Source: Rhodococcus sp. 14-2470-1b (GTDB lineage: Bacteria > Actinomycetota > Actinomycetes > Mycobacteriales > Mycobacteriaceae). Taken from it: 64,000 bases of DNA. The stretch is taken from the NCBI RefSeq assembly GCF_002259415.1, contig NZ_NPFY01000034.1:29111-93110 (forward strand), written 5' to 3'. Shown here one piece after another: positions 24,757 through 34,244 of this stretch (position 1 is the stretch's first letter; each line of letters opens with the position of its first letter). The position numbers and the translations under genes were made by a program. A model generated the notes under the pieces. It had not been told where the DNA came from. It saw only the letters and a program-made list of their open reading frames with translations, and ran no database searches.

Positions 24757-26655
24757 ATGTTCGAGATAAGTGTTACCCAGAGTAACCTCAACACGTCGGT
24801 CATCACCGTCGCGCAGGGGAGCGGCGGCCAGGGCGGGGGAGCCGCACTCGACCAGGTCTTCGGTATGAGCGCCGCGGCGGGAGTTATCTCACTCGGTCTG
24901 CTCTACCTCGCCTTTCTGCACCGTACTCGCCGCATCACCTGGTTGGGCCGACTTGCGGACTATGCCGGTGCGAAGACAAACCTCCCCGGGTGGGCTGCCC
25001 TCCCACTGGTGATGTTCATTTCCACGATTCTGACTGCGTTCCTGGGGTTCATCTGGGACGTCAGCCTGCACATCGGACGTGGACGTGACGAGGGGCCGCT
25101 CGCCAACCCGGCGCACTACTTCATCCTGGTCGGACTGTTCTTCCTGTTCATCGCCGGTGCGCTCGCGATGATTCTGCCCCTCGATGAGAAGCCCGGTCGG
25201 GCCGCGATCAAGCTGACCCGCACGTGGTACGTCCCGACCGGTGGAGTGCTCATCATGGGGGCCGGACTGTACGCCCTCATCGGATTTCCGCTCGACGACA
25301 TCTGGCACCGCATCTTCGGTCAGGACGTGACGCTCTGGGGACCGACTCACCTCATGTTGATCGGAGGTGCCGGACTGTCCTTGATCGGCGTGATCCTGCT
25401 GGAGCACGAGGGCAGGATTTCCATGGGTTCCGACGCCGACGGCCCCGACCCGCGGTGGCACCGAAGTCCGGTTCTGACGTGGCTGATCCGCAGCTCGGCG
25501 TTCGGTGGGCTACTCATCGGGCTGTCGGTGTTCCAAATCGAGTTCGACTTCGGCGTCGAGCAGTTTCAGCTGATATTCCAACCGATGCTCATCGCCGGTG
25601 CGGGGGCGTTCGCGTTGATCGCTGCCCGGTTGATGGTCGGTCCTGGCGCCGCTGTGTTCGCCGTAGCCTTCGCCGCCGTCGTTCGAGAGATCACCGCTCT
25701 GCTCGTCGGTCCTGTCTTCGGTGAGCCCCACAATGTGTTCGCGCTGTATCTGGGGGCTGCGATCGTCGTCGAGATCGTGGCGTTGACCCCATTGGTGAAG
25801 CGCCGCCTGCTCTTCGGTGCCGTCGGAGGGCTCGGAGTGGCAACGCTCGGAATCTGGGGTGAATCACTCTGGGTCGACGCCGTTCATCTGTTCCCGTGGA
25901 CATCGAGCATGTGGCTGGACACGCTGATGATGACGGTTCCGGTCGGTGTCACGACGGGCCTCGCCGCAGGCCTGTTCGCGCAGGCACTGAGCGGCGACGG
26001 ACTGCCCGGGCCGGCCGTTCGCCGAACCGTCGTATTCGCAATGATTCTTGCTCTCGGTGGCACCGTGGCGAACGGCCTTTCTTTCGAGGTGCCGACGGAC
26101 GCGACTGCGACAGTGCGGTTGACGGACGCGGAACCTGTCGACGGTTTCCGCATGGTGACCGCCGAGGTCGAGATCGATCCGGTCGATCTCGTCAGCGACG
26201 ACCCCGAATGGGTGTCGATTCTCGCGTGGCAGGGCGGGGGAGACACGTTGCGCGGCCTGGTGGTCGACCAGCTGGAGGCCACCGGACCCGGCACCTTCCA
26301 GTCGACGAAGCCGGTCCCGGTCGACGGCACATGGAAGACAGTCCTCCGCATTCACGACGGTCGCACACTGGCGGCGGCACCGGTGTTCATGGCGGCCGAC
26401 GAGGGCATCGGAGCGGAGGAGGTATCCGCCGACGCCTCGTTCACTCGTGACTTGGTTTCCGAGATCACCCTGTTGCAGCGCGAACGCAACTTCGACCACC
26501 CGACGTGGTTGTTCGCCGCAGCGTCGCTCGTCGTTCTGGTGTGCACACTCCTGTTGGTCTGGGCTCTGTCCTGGGGAACGGTGCGCATCAGCTCGGTGAC
26601 GCCTCGAAACTCGCTGCGCACCTCGAGTGAACACAGAACGCACAGCCGCACATGA
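24757..26655 (+). CDS. Large multi-pass membrane protein with C-terminal extracytoplasmic domain, unknown function
   Basis: 632 residues, not recognised with certainty. About eleven hydrophobic helices fill residues 35-450 (for example VISLGLLYLAFL, YFILVGLFFLFIAGALAMIL, THLMLIGGAGLSLIGVILL, NVFALYLGAAIVVEIVAL). A His-rich pattern near helix ends (NPAHYF, DDIWHRIFGQ, WGPTHLM) could bind metal or haem. Residues about 455-590 form a beta-rich domain (DATATVRLTDAEPVDGFRM, GTWKTVLRIHDGRTL) reminiscent of CopC/FixH/YtkA-like modules, then one more helix. First gene of a tightly overlapping four-gene operon with a small membrane protein, a cupredoxin-like lipoprotein and another membrane protein. 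Confidence 0.75.
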   Translation: MFEISVTQSNLNTSVITVAQGSGGQGGGAALDQVFGMSAAAGVISLGLLYLAFLHRTRRITWLGRLADYAGAKTNLPGWAALPLVMFISTILTAFLGFIWDVSLHIGRGRDEGPLANPAHYFILVGLFFLFIAGALAMILPLDEKPGRAAIKLTRTWYVPTGGVLIMGAGLYALIGFPLDDIWHRIFGQDVTLWGPTHLMLIGGAGLSLIGVILLEHEGRISMGSDADGPDPRWHRSPVLTWLIRSSAFGGLLIGLSVFQIEFDFGVEQFQLIFQPMLIAGAGAFALIAARLMVGPGAAVFAVAFAAVVREITALLVGPVFGEPHNVFALYLGAAIVVEIVALTPLVKRRLLFGAVGGLGVATLGIWGESLWVDAVHLFPWTSSMWLDTLMMTVPVGVTTGLAAGLFAQALSGDGLPGPAVRRTVVFAMILALGGTVANGLSFEVPTDATATVRLTDAEPVDGFRMVTAEVEIDPVDLVSDDPEWVSILAWQGGGDTLRGLVVDQLEATGPGTFQSTKPVPVDGTWKTVLRIHDGRTLAAAPVFMAADEGIGAEEVSADASFTRDLVSEITLLQRERNFDHPTWLFAAASLVVLVCTLLLVWALSWGTVRISSVTPRNSLRTSSEHRTHSRT

Positions 26656-26885
26656 CAGTTCATCTTTCGAGCGCAGAAGACGTCGTCTATCTCGCAGATC
26701 ACTCGGTCGTGCTGGCGTTGCCGGCTCTGATACCGGCATTCATCATCGTCGCGGTCGTTCTGTACATCGTCGCCAAGGACCGACGTGCGGAGAAAAACGA
26801 GAACGCCGAGAGCGAATCAGCCGACGTACCCGGCCGAGCCATGGACGACCTGCCCGGTGACCACGACGATGGGAAGAAGAAATGA
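26652..26885 (+). CDS. Small single-pass membrane protein
   Basis: 77 residues: one transmembrane helix (about 22-43, LALPALIPAFIIVAVVLYIV) followed by a highly charged cytoplasmic tail (KDRRAEKNENAESESADV) ending in KKK. ATG overlaps the stop of the preceding gene by 4 bp, and its own stop overlaps the next ATG, so it is surely translated as part of the operon. It may be a small subunit of a membrane complex formed with its neighbours. No family recognised. Confidence 0.75.
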   Translation: MTVHLSSAEDVVYLADHSVVLALPALIPAFIIVAVVLYIVAKDRRAEKNENAESESADVPGRAMDDLPGDHDDGKKK

Positions 26886-27325
26886 AGTACGGCCGCTGCG
26901 CTGCCGTGACGGGCGCTGCGATGTTGTTCCTCGCTGTCGGATGCTCGTCCTCTTCGGACACCGGCAACACCACCGCGGGTAGCGGTGTCGCCGACAGCAG
27001 TACCGCCGCGACGTCCTCGGCGGCCGAGGACTCCTCGGCGGCCGAGGCAAGGCCTGTCGGCACGGTCATCGACGTCGCCATCACCGGCGGTGACATCACA
27101 CCTACGAACGAGCGGCTGGACGCAGTCGTAGGTGAGCCCATCACCCTGCGGGTGGACAGCGACACCACGGACGAGCTGCACATTCACTCCGTGCCGGACC
27201 ACACGTTCGAGGTGGAGGCGAAAGCCGATCAGACGTTCGAGTTCACGGTGGACGTGCCGGGTTCGGTTGCGATCGAGCTGCATCACGCCGATCGCACGGT
27301 CGCGACGCTCGCTGTCAGGCCGTGA
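26882..27325 (+). CDS. Lipoprotein with cupredoxin-like domain
   Basis: 147 residues. Lipoprotein signal with lipobox LAVGC (Cys21), then a Ser/Ala/Thr-rich linker (to about residue 55). The mature domain VIDVAITGGDITPTNERLDAVVGEPITLRVDSDTTDELHIHSVPDHTFEVEA is of the cupredoxin_1/EfeO-like type; the DELHIHSVPDH stretch offers His ligands, but a canonical type 1 copper Cys is not present in the C-terminal loop (ELHHADRTVATLAV has His only). It could bind copper or another metal outside the cell or act as a structural cupredoxin. Overlaps the next gene by GTGA. Confidence 0.8.
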   Translation: MKYGRCAAVTGAAMLFLAVGCSSSSDTGNTTAGSGVADSSTAATSSAAEDSSAAEARPVGTVIDVAITGGDITPTNERLDAVVGEPITLRVDSDTTDELHIHSVPDHTFEVEAKADQTFEFTVDVPGSVAIELHHADRTVATLAVRP

Positions 27326-28647
27326 TCCTCGCCCACGGATTGGGTGGCTCCACCGATCTTCCCTTACCGGTCACGTTCGTCCTGATCGGTGGAGCCTGGG
27401 CATTGTCCATTTCGTTCGCCGTTGTGATCTTCGCGTGGCGCTCTCCACGACTGGATCCGCGCAGACGGTGGGCTACCGTCCCTCGTGCGGCGCAGCGCGC
27501 CGTCGATGCACCCGCATCTCGGTGGGCGCTACGTATTGTGACGCTTGCCTTCTCGGTATACGCCGGGTGGGCGGCGTACGCAGGGCCGGACGATGCGACG
27601 AACGCGCTTCCCGGGGTGTTCTACGTTCTACTGTGGGTCGGCCTGCCGATCGCGTCGGCGCTTCTCGGCCCGGTGTGGCGCATCGTCTCGCCGGTTCGGA
27701 CGATTCACGCGGTCACGTGCAGAGTGCTACGCCGTCCCACGGGCACCGCGTTGATCGAGTATCCCGCCAGGTTGGGTGCATGGCCGAGTGTCGTAGGGCT
27801 GTTCGCATTCGTCTGGCTCGAGCTCGCGTACTCCGATCCTGGTTCCGTCGACGCCATCCGGACGTGGTGTACGGCGTACGTAATTCTGATGCTCGCCGGC
27901 GCGCTGCTGTTCGGAGACGCGTGGTTCGAGAACGGTGATCCGTTCGAGAAGTACAGCGACACGATCGCGCGCCTGGCCCCGCTCGCCAGATCACCCGAAG
28001 GCTCGCTCGTGCTGCGAAGTCCGCTCGACGGCCTGCCGACGTTTCCGATTCTTCCGGGTTCGGTAGGGGCGGTTGCCGTTCTTCTCGGATCGACTGCGTT
28101 CGACAGCGCCTCGCAATTGCCGGCCTGGCGCAATTTCGTCGACGACGTGTCGGGATCGAGCGACGGGGCGGTCGCGCTCCGCACAGCCGGGTTGTTCGCG
28201 CTGGTGTCGATCGTGGGGGTCGCCTTCTGGCTCTGTTGCCAGGCGACCGGCGGAGTGTCCCGAACCGAACGGCGAGCTCTCCCTGGTGCGTTGGCGCATT
28301 CGTTGATCCCGATCGCGTTCGGCTACGTGCTGGCTCACTACCTGACCTACTTCGTCGAGAAGGGCCAGAGCACCGTTCTGCTGTTGACCGATCCGCTCGG
28401 TGACGGGTGGGATCTGCTCGGGCAGCAGGGGTGGGAAGTGTCCTACGTGTTGTCCGAGCATCCCGGCGTCGTGTCCTCGATCAAAGTTCTGTGTGTTCTG
28501 CTCGGCCACATCCTCGGAGTCGCCGCTGCCCACGACGCATCGTTGCGAATACTGCCGCGCGCGCACCGATTGACCGGTCAGTTGGCGCTGATGGTCCTGA
28601 TGGTCTTCTTCACCTTCGGCGGCCTGTTTCTGCTCTTCGGCGGCTGA
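27322..28647 (+). CDS. Multi-pass membrane protein, unknown function
   Basis: 441 residues starting at a GTG that overlaps the lipoprotein stop. At least nine transmembrane stretches (VTFVLIGGAWALSISFAVVI, VFYVLLWVGLPIASALL, FGYVLAHYLTYFVE, LVLMVFFTFGGLFLLFGG at the C-terminus and others). Charged or polar residues inside helices and several conserved-looking motifs (RTIHAVTCRVLR, HYLTYFVEKGQ, AHDASLRILPR with HD) suggest a transporter or redox protein. It ends the four-gene operon; I do not recognise the family. The combination of two large membrane proteins, a small one and a cupredoxin suggests a metal- or respiration-linked complex. Confidence 0.75.
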   Translation: MILAHGLGGSTDLPLPVTFVLIGGAWALSISFAVVIFAWRSPRLDPRRRWATVPRAAQRAVDAPASRWALRIVTLAFSVYAGWAAYAGPDDATNALPGVFYVLLWVGLPIASALLGPVWRIVSPVRTIHAVTCRVLRRPTGTALIEYPARLGAWPSVVGLFAFVWLELAYSDPGSVDAIRTWCTAYVILMLAGALLFGDAWFENGDPFEKYSDTIARLAPLARSPEGSLVLRSPLDGLPTFPILPGSVGAVAVLLGSTAFDSASQLPAWRNFVDDVSGSSDGAVALRTAGLFALVSIVGVAFWLCCQATGGVSRTERRALPGALAHSLIPIAFGYVLAHYLTYFVEKGQSTVLLLTDPLGDGWDLLGQQGWEVSYVLSEHPGVVSSIKVLCVLLGHILGVAAAHDASLRILPRAHRLTGQLALMVLMVFFTFGGLFLLFGG

Positions 28648-28700
28648 ATTACGAGCCGGTTCGTCTTACTCGGGCAACGAGTTAAATGAGTGAACTTTCT

Positions 28701-28747
28701 AATGTCAGGACAAATGCTTGACATTGGCGTGTGATGCGGATTACATA
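28701..28747 (+). promoter_or_regulatory. Promoter and operator-like dyad of the ABC importer operon
   Basis: TTGACA (28718-28723) and TACATA (28742-28747) with an 18-nt spacer give a good housekeeping-type promoter about 60 nt before the binding-protein gene. A dyad AATGTCA (28701-28707) / TGACATT (28719-28725) overlaps the -35 box; inside it, TGTCAGGACA forms a second small dyad. A repressor of GntR or LacI type could bind here. Confidence 0.5.
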
Positions 28748-28809
28748 TTGAACGCAACATCGATTGGTTCACCCGTTCCATGGCGGAACGGCGTCGAGAA
28801 AGAGAATTG

Positions 28810-29841
28810 ATGAAACTTCACACGAGTCACGGCACAGGCCGATCAGGTTCACTCCGCGTGCTCCGCTCCGGCGCCGTTCTCGGGTTGGCGCTGTGCGCCA
28901 CAGTGGCGGGATGCTCCAGCACCGGCGGTGCTCCCGAGAGCTCCGGCGGAGGCTCCAATGCAGGCACGGCCGACACACCCCGCGCGACCATCGCGATGAT
29001 CACGCACGAGGTTCCCGGCGACACGTTCTGGGATCTGATCCGCAAGGGCGCAGAAGCCGCAGCTGCGAAGGACAACATCGAGCTGCGCTACTCCGCGGAC
29101 CCGGAAGCTCCCAACCAGGCCAACCTCGTGCAGAGCGCCATCGACTCCGACGTCGACGGTATCGCCGTCACGTTGGCCAAGCCCGACGCCATGGCGCCCG
29201 CCGTCGAAGCAGCCACCGCAGCAGGCATCCCCGTCGTCGCCTTCAATTCCGGCTACGACACCTGGAAGGACCAGGGAGTCCAGCAGTACTTCGGCCAGGA
29301 CGAGACCATCGCTGGTGAAGCCGCAGGCGCCCGTCTGACCGCAGACGGCGCCAAGAAGACGCTGTGCATCATTCAGGAGCAAGGGCAGGTCGCGCTCGAG
29401 TCCCGCTGTGCGGGCGTCACCCAGGGATTCACCGGAGGCAGCACCGAGATCCTGAACGTCAACAGTAAGGACATGCCTTCGGTCGAGGCGACGATCACGG
29501 CGAAGCTGCAGCAGGATCCCAGCATCGATCACATCGTCGCCCTCGGTGCACCGATTGCGCTGACCGCCGTGCAGTCGAAGGCAAACGCCGGGAGCGACGC
29601 AACCATCGTCACGTTCGACACGAACTCCGCGCTCGTCGACGCCATCAAGGCCGGCGACGTGGCGTGGGCCATCGACCAGCAGCCGTACCTGCAGGGATAC
29701 CTCGCAGTCGACTCGCTGTGGCTGTACCTGAACAACGGCAACACCATCGGTGGCGGCACCCCGGTTCTCACCGGTCCCGCGTTCATCGACTCGTCCAACA
29801 TCGACGCCATAGCCGAGTACGCCAAGAACGGAACTCGCTAG
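28810..29841 (+). CDS. Sugar ABC transporter substrate-binding lipoprotein
   Basis: 343 residues. Lipobox TVAGC with Cys35 after a basic N-terminus, Gly/Ser-rich linker, then a periplasmic-binding fold of the ribose/galactose (LacI-like) class: IAMITHEVPGDTFWDLIRKG, AIDSDVDGIAVTLAKPDAM, AAGIPVVAFNSGYD, CIIQEQGQVALESRCAG, TIVTFDTNSALVDAIKAGDV and AIDQQPYLQGYLAVDSL. It captures a sugar or polyol outside the membrane for the permease and ATPase that follow. ATG at 28810 chosen; an ATG at 28780 would lengthen the signal by ten residues. Related proteins often bind myo-inositol, ribose or fructose; the ligand is not readable. Confidence 0.92.
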   Translation: MKLHTSHGTGRSGSLRVLRSGAVLGLALCATVAGCSSTGGAPESSGGGSNAGTADTPRATIAMITHEVPGDTFWDLIRKGAEAAAAKDNIELRYSADPEAPNQANLVQSAIDSDVDGIAVTLAKPDAMAPAVEAATAAGIPVVAFNSGYDTWKDQGVQQYFGQDETIAGEAAGARLTADGAKKTLCIIQEQGQVALESRCAGVTQGFTGGSTEILNVNSKDMPSVEATITAKLQQDPSIDHIVALGAPIALTAVQSKANAGSDATIVTFDTNSALVDAIKAGDVAWAIDQQPYLQGYLAVDSLWLYLNNGNTIGGGTPVLTGPAFIDSSNIDAIAEYAKNGTR

Positions 29842-29845
29842 GCGC

Positions 29846-29882
29846 GCGCCCGACGCGGCCACCCCTCGGCCGCGTCGGGCGC
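29846..29882 (+). terminator. Intercistronic hairpin (attenuator or processing stem)
   Basis: Perfect 15-bp GC-rich arms (29846-29860 and 29868-29882) with a 7-nt loop, starting five bases after the binding-protein stop and ending 22 nt before the permease start. No T-run. Such stems protect the binding-protein mRNA or reduce read-through so that the binding protein is made in excess over the permease. Confidence 0.7.
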
Positions 29883-29904
29883 CACCAGCACGGAAGGATT
29901 TGTC

Positions 29905-30963
29905 ATGAGCACACAGGCCGATTTGGATCTGTCGAAGCATACTGTTGTCACCGATGAGCGGGTGAAGAAGCAGAAGCCGTTGCAGCGGTTGCTGGTTCGT
30001 CCGGAGATCGGGGCGTTGTTCGGCGCGATCGTGATCTTCGTTTTCTTCTGCATCGTCGCTCCACCGTTCCGGTCTCCGGAAGCTCTCGCCACCGTTCTTT
30101 ATGCCTCGTCGACGATCGGGATCATGGCGATCGGCGTGTCGTTGTTGATGATCGGTGGGGAGTTCGACCTTTCCACCGGTGTCGCGGTGACGTTCTCCTC
30201 GATCATGGCCTCGATGATCGCCTACAACCTGCACCTGAACGTCTGGCTGGGATCGCTGCTGGCGCTCGTCCTCGCCCTCGGGGTTGGATTCCTCAACGGC
30301 TATCTGGTGATGAAGACGAAGATTCCCTCGTTCCTGATCACCCTGTCGAGCTTTCTGATGTTGACCGGTATCAACCTCGCGGTCACCAAGCTCGTCACCG
30401 GGCAGGTCGCGACCCCGTCGATCTCGGACATGGCCGGCTTCGACTCGGCGAAGAAGGTCTTCGCCTCGTCCTTCCAGATCGGGGACATCTCGATTCGCAT
30501 CACCGTGATCTGGTGGCTGCTGTTCACCGCCATCTCCACCTACGTGCTGATGAAGACCCGGATCGGCAACTGGATCTTCGCCGTCGGCGGCAACCAGGAC
30601 TCGGCTCGCGCCATCGGTGTTCCGGTGACGAAGGTCAAGATCGGGCTGTTCATGTTCGTCGGATTCTGCGCCTGGTTCGTCGGCATGCACCTGCTGTTCG
30701 CGTTCAACACCGTCCAGTCCGGTCAGGGCGTGGGCAACGAATTTCTCTACATCATCGCCGCCGTCATCGGGGGCTGCCTGTTGACCGGTGGTTTCGGTAC
30801 GACCATCGGCGCGATGATCGGCGCGTTCATCTTCGGCATGGCCAACCAGGGCATCGTCTACGCCGGATGGAACCCGGACTGGTTCAAGTTCTTCCTCGGC
30901 GCGATGCTGCTGTTCGCGGTCATCGCGAACAACTCCTTCCGCAACTACGCAGCAAAAAGGTGA
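29905..30963 (+). CDS. Sugar ABC transporter permease (RbsC/FrcC-like)
   Basis: 352 residues with about ten helices: FGAIVIFVFFCIVAPPF, ASSTIGIMAIGVSLLMIGGEFDLSTG (the signature loop of this permease family, with GEFDLS), LVLALGVGFLNGYLVMKTKIPSFLITLS, GGNQDSARAIGVPVTKVK (EAA-type ATPase contact) and TGGFGTTIGAMIGAFIFGMANQG. ATG at 29905 follows GGAAGG. It forms the membrane channel as a homodimer. The ATPase gene starts 6 nt after its stop. Confidence 0.95.
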   Translation: MSTQADLDLSKHTVVTDERVKKQKPLQRLLVRPEIGALFGAIVIFVFFCIVAPPFRSPEALATVLYASSTIGIMAIGVSLLMIGGEFDLSTGVAVTFSSIMASMIAYNLHLNVWLGSLLALVLALGVGFLNGYLVMKTKIPSFLITLSSFLMLTGINLAVTKLVTGQVATPSISDMAGFDSAKKVFASSFQIGDISIRITVIWWLLFTAISTYVLMKTRIGNWIFAVGGNQDSARAIGVPVTKVKIGLFMFVGFCAWFVGMHLLFAFNTVQSGQGVGNEFLYIIAAVIGGCLLTGGFGTTIGAMIGAFIFGMANQGIVYAGWNPDWFKFFLGAMLLFAVIANNSFRNYAAKR

Positions 30964-30969
30964 CCGGTC

Positions 30970-31782
<813 letters not shown>

Positions 31783-31819
31783 GTCACGTCGCAATTGGGC
31801 GACATCGCCGCGCTCGACC

Positions 31820-31863
31820 GGGTCGGCCCGCTTGTCTCTCACCGGAGACAAGCGGGCCGACCC
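31820..31863 (+). terminator. Terminator of the ABC importer operon
   Basis: Perfect 19-bp arms (31820-31838 and 31845-31863) with a 6-nt loop, followed by ATTTCTC. Positioned directly after the ATPase gene and before the MmcQ-like gene. Confidence 0.8.
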
Positions 31864-31965
31864 ATTTCTCGTACGCAATACGTACGCGCATCCGCCGTGT
31901 ACGCGTCGGTGTCGCGCGATAGGTTCCCTGACACGAGGCCGACGAACACTGGCGGTGAGGCGAGC

Positions 31966-32376
31966 ATGAGCGACTATCCCGATGTGCCGGAAAGCATTCT
32001 GAATGTCATCAGAACGGTGTGTTCGACGTTGCCGGAAACCGTCGAGGAACGTGCGTGGACGGGGGTGCGCTGGCGAGTGCGTACCCGGACGTTCGCGCAC
32101 GTGTTGGTGGTGGAACCGGGCAGGCCGGCGTCCTACGCCGACGCTGCGGGACTCGTGGAACCAGCCACGGTGTTGACGTTCCGATCCGAGGCGCCCGAAC
32201 TGGACGTGCTGCTGCGGTCCGGGCCGCCGTTCTTCGCGACGCCGTGGGGTCAGGACACGGTGGGGATGCTCGTCGACGACGCCGACGAGGACGAACTGTC
32301 CGAGCTGCTCACCGACAGTTACTGCCTGCTCGCTCCCCGGAAGTTGGCGGAATCGGTGGATCGTCCGAGCACCTGA
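31966..32376 (+). CDS. MmcQ/YjbR family protein
   Basis: 136 residues. The YjbR/MmcQ fold is seen in LNVIRTVCSTLPETVEERAWTGVRWRVRTRTFAHVLVVEPG, VLTFRSEAPELDVLLRSGPPFF and WGQDTVGMLVDDADEDELSELLTDSYCLLAPRKL. Members have a double-wing fold and are often called DNA-binding, but no firm role is known. ATG at 31966 is used; the frame extends upstream but into the terminator hairpin, which rules out the longer form. The nitroreductase gene begins 26 nt later on the same strand. Confidence 0.85.
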   Translation: MSDYPDVPESILNVIRTVCSTLPETVEERAWTGVRWRVRTRTFAHVLVVEPGRPASYADAAGLVEPATVLTFRSEAPELDVLLRSGPPFFATPWGQDTVGMLVDDADEDELSELLTDSYCLLAPRKLAESVDRPST

Positions 32377-32402
32377 GTCGTGCCGGTGACACACTCGAAG
32401 AC

Positions 32403-33059
32403 ATGACATCGTTCCCCGTACTCGACCTGACCCCGGACGAACTGCTGACCACGACCCGCACCGTGCGGAAAAGATTGGACCTCACCCGTGAGGTCGACCC
32501 GAATCTCGTTCGCGAATGCCTGGAGATCGCGTTGCAAGCACCGTCGGGTTCCAACCGGCAAGGGTGGCAATGGATGGTCGTGACCGACCCATCGCTGCGC
32601 GCGCAAATCGGGGAGATCTACCGCCAGGAAGTCGAGAAGTACCTGGCGTCGCGAGCGTCGGCGGCAAAACTGTTCGCCGACGATCCCCAACGAGCACCGG
32701 TGCAGAAGCGAGTCGGAGACAGCGTGGCCTGGCTGGGCGACCACATGGGGGAGGTACCGGTTCTGCTCATCCCGTGTATTCGCGGTGCCGTCGAGCTTCC
32801 GGCAGGTAACCAGGCCGGCCTGTGGGGATCGCTGCTGCCGGCTGCGTGGAGCTACGCGCTGGCGGCCCGCGCGCGTGGACTCGGCACGGCGTGGACGACG
32901 CTGCATCTGTCCCGTGAAGCAGAGGTCGCAGAATTGCTGGGTATCCCGCAGGGCTTCCACCAGGCCGCGCTGATCCCCACCGCGTACTTCACCGGTGAGA
33001 CGTTCAAGCCCGCCCCGCGCGAACCGATCGATTCGGTTCTGCACATGGACAGGTGGTAG
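32403..33059 (+). CDS. Nitroreductase-family FMN oxidoreductase
   Basis: 218 residues. The FMN-binding start is seen in TVRKRLDLTREVDPNLVRECLEIALQAPSGSNRQGWQWMVV (R-K-R and PSGSN contacts), and the second FMN region in AAWSYALAARARGLGTAWTTLHL and LGIPQGFHQAALIPTAYFTG. These enzymes reduce nitroaromatics, quinones or other electrophiles with NAD(P)H. It lies behind the MmcQ-like gene and is convergent with the HugZ-like gene, whose stop is 20 nt away. Confidence 0.92.
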   Translation: MTSFPVLDLTPDELLTTTRTVRKRLDLTREVDPNLVRECLEIALQAPSGSNRQGWQWMVVTDPSLRAQIGEIYRQEVEKYLASRASAAKLFADDPQRAPVQKRVGDSVAWLGDHMGEVPVLLIPCIRGAVELPAGNQAGLWGSLLPAAWSYALAARARGLGTAWTTLHLSREAEVAELLGIPQGFHQAALIPTAYFTGETFKPAPREPIDSVLHMDRW

Positions 33060-33079
33060 ACGCCGGTGGTGAGGAGGGC

Positions 33080-33874
33080 TCAGCTACGTGCTCGGCGCGC
33101 GAGCTCGACAGTGGCTGCGCGAAGGTCGTCGATCTTGTCTATCGGTGACGCGTAACCGACTCTCGTGGTGGCGTTTCCACGAGGTGTGGTGACGCTGAGA
33201 TCGAGGCCGTACCGATCGGCTGTCGTGCATGTCGCGACGGTTGCGTCCGGATATCCGCCGAGGTTCTGCGCCATCGCCAGCAGTGAATCGGCATGGTCCT
33301 CGTTGAGGTGAGAGATCGCGTTCGCCGCTCCGGGAGTCACCGGATCCGCAGTGGCTGCTTCGTAGTCGTCGGCTGTGGCCGAGTCCATGCGTCCGTAACC
33401 TCCCACCCAGCGGGCTCGTTCGACTCGAAGCACCCACAGTGAGAAGTCGCTGTAATCGATGTAGTACTTCGCCGCGGGCACAGCATCCATGTGTGCGGCG
33501 CGGGCAGCGTCGAGTTCGGATCCGATGGGAGCGTCCACCCGGCCCGCAAGCGTGACCCGAGAGATCGCCAGCGGGTCACTCGCAGTTTCCGGCGCGACGA
33601 TCGAGACACTTGCGCGTCGATCACCGTGTAGGTTGCGCCCGTGTTCGGCCATCCGAGAAACACACAACACGGGCGAGCCACCCAGAAGTCCGTAGGTGAC
33701 GTACGACGCCCACGGATCACCGTCGGCGGTCAGGCTGGCGAGCGTCGCGATGTTGGTCGATGCAGCGACGGTGCGAGCTTCCTCTGCGGGCGTCGGTCGG
33801 CGGACGTCCTCCACGTCGACGAGCGGGGGAGGAGTGGACGGTGCATCGCCTGGGTCGCCATGATCGAGTGCCAT
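33080..33874 (-). CDS. HugZ-like haem/FMN split-barrel protein with DUF2470 domain
   Basis: 264 residues. N-terminal pyridoxamine-5-phosphate-oxidase-like split barrel (ARTVAASTNIATLASLTADGDPWASYVTYGLLGGSPVLCVSRMAEHGRNLHGDRRASVSI) and C-terminal DUF2470 (AISHLNEDHADSLLAMAQ). This architecture is that of HugZ-type haem-degrading enzymes and related plant proteins; the NEDHAD His is the typical haem-site region. It may recover iron from haem, fitting the iron genes at 12-16 kb, although it is not next to them. ATG at 33874 chosen over a longer frame (33982) whose extra residues are Arg-rich. Confidence 0.85.
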   Translation of the reverse strand: MALDHGDPGDAPSTPPPLVDVEDVRRPTPAEEARTVAASTNIATLASLTADGDPWASYVTYGLLGGSPVLCVSRMAEHGRNLHGDRRASVSIVAPETASDPLAISRVTLAGRVDAPIGSELDAARAAHMDAVPAAKYYIDYSDFSLWVLRVERARWVGGYGRMDSATADDYEAATADPVTPGAANAISHLNEDHADSLLAMAQNLGGYPDATVATCTTADRYGLDLSVTTPRGNATTRVGYASPIDKIDDLRAATVELARRARS

Positions 33875-33962
33875 GTCGGGCAGTCTACGGAGTCGCCGTG
33901 TGGCGCGGGCAACTCCGTGACGCCGTTTGGAGACCGGCCCGTCTGGGCATGTCAACGCCGTG

Positions 33963-34202
33963 ATGAGGGTGTTACGCACCAACCGGACGGTGCGAGCGGT
34001 AATGGCGGCGATGGGGTTGTTCGTGGTGGTCGCTGCGATCTGGGCCGGCGTGGGGTATGTCTACGCCGACGACAGGAAAGCGGCGTCGGCGACGACGGTC
34101 GGTTTGTGCGTGCTGGGTGTGGGGTGGCTTCTGGTGGCGCTGGCCGTGACGATCAAACTGGTTCGGCTCAAGCTGAGGCGCAAGGCCAGCACCGACGAGT
34201 AG
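33963..34202 (+). CDS. Small two-helix membrane protein
   Basis: 79 residues with two hydrophobic helices (about 12-34, VMAAMGLFVVVAAIWAGVGYVYA, and 42-64, GLCVLGVGWLLVALAVTIKLV) and basic ends, ending RRKASTDE. Divergent from the HugZ-like gene. No family recognised; helix pattern and codon use support a real gene. A GTG at 33960 is an equally possible start. Confidence 0.6.
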   Translation: MRVLRTNRTVRAVMAAMGLFVVVAAIWAGVGYVYADDRKAASATTVGLCVLGVGWLLVALAVTIKLVRLKLRRKASTDE

Positions 34203-34244
34203 TCCGGGGTCACCCCGGATCAGGTCGTCGATTCCGCGCTGAGT

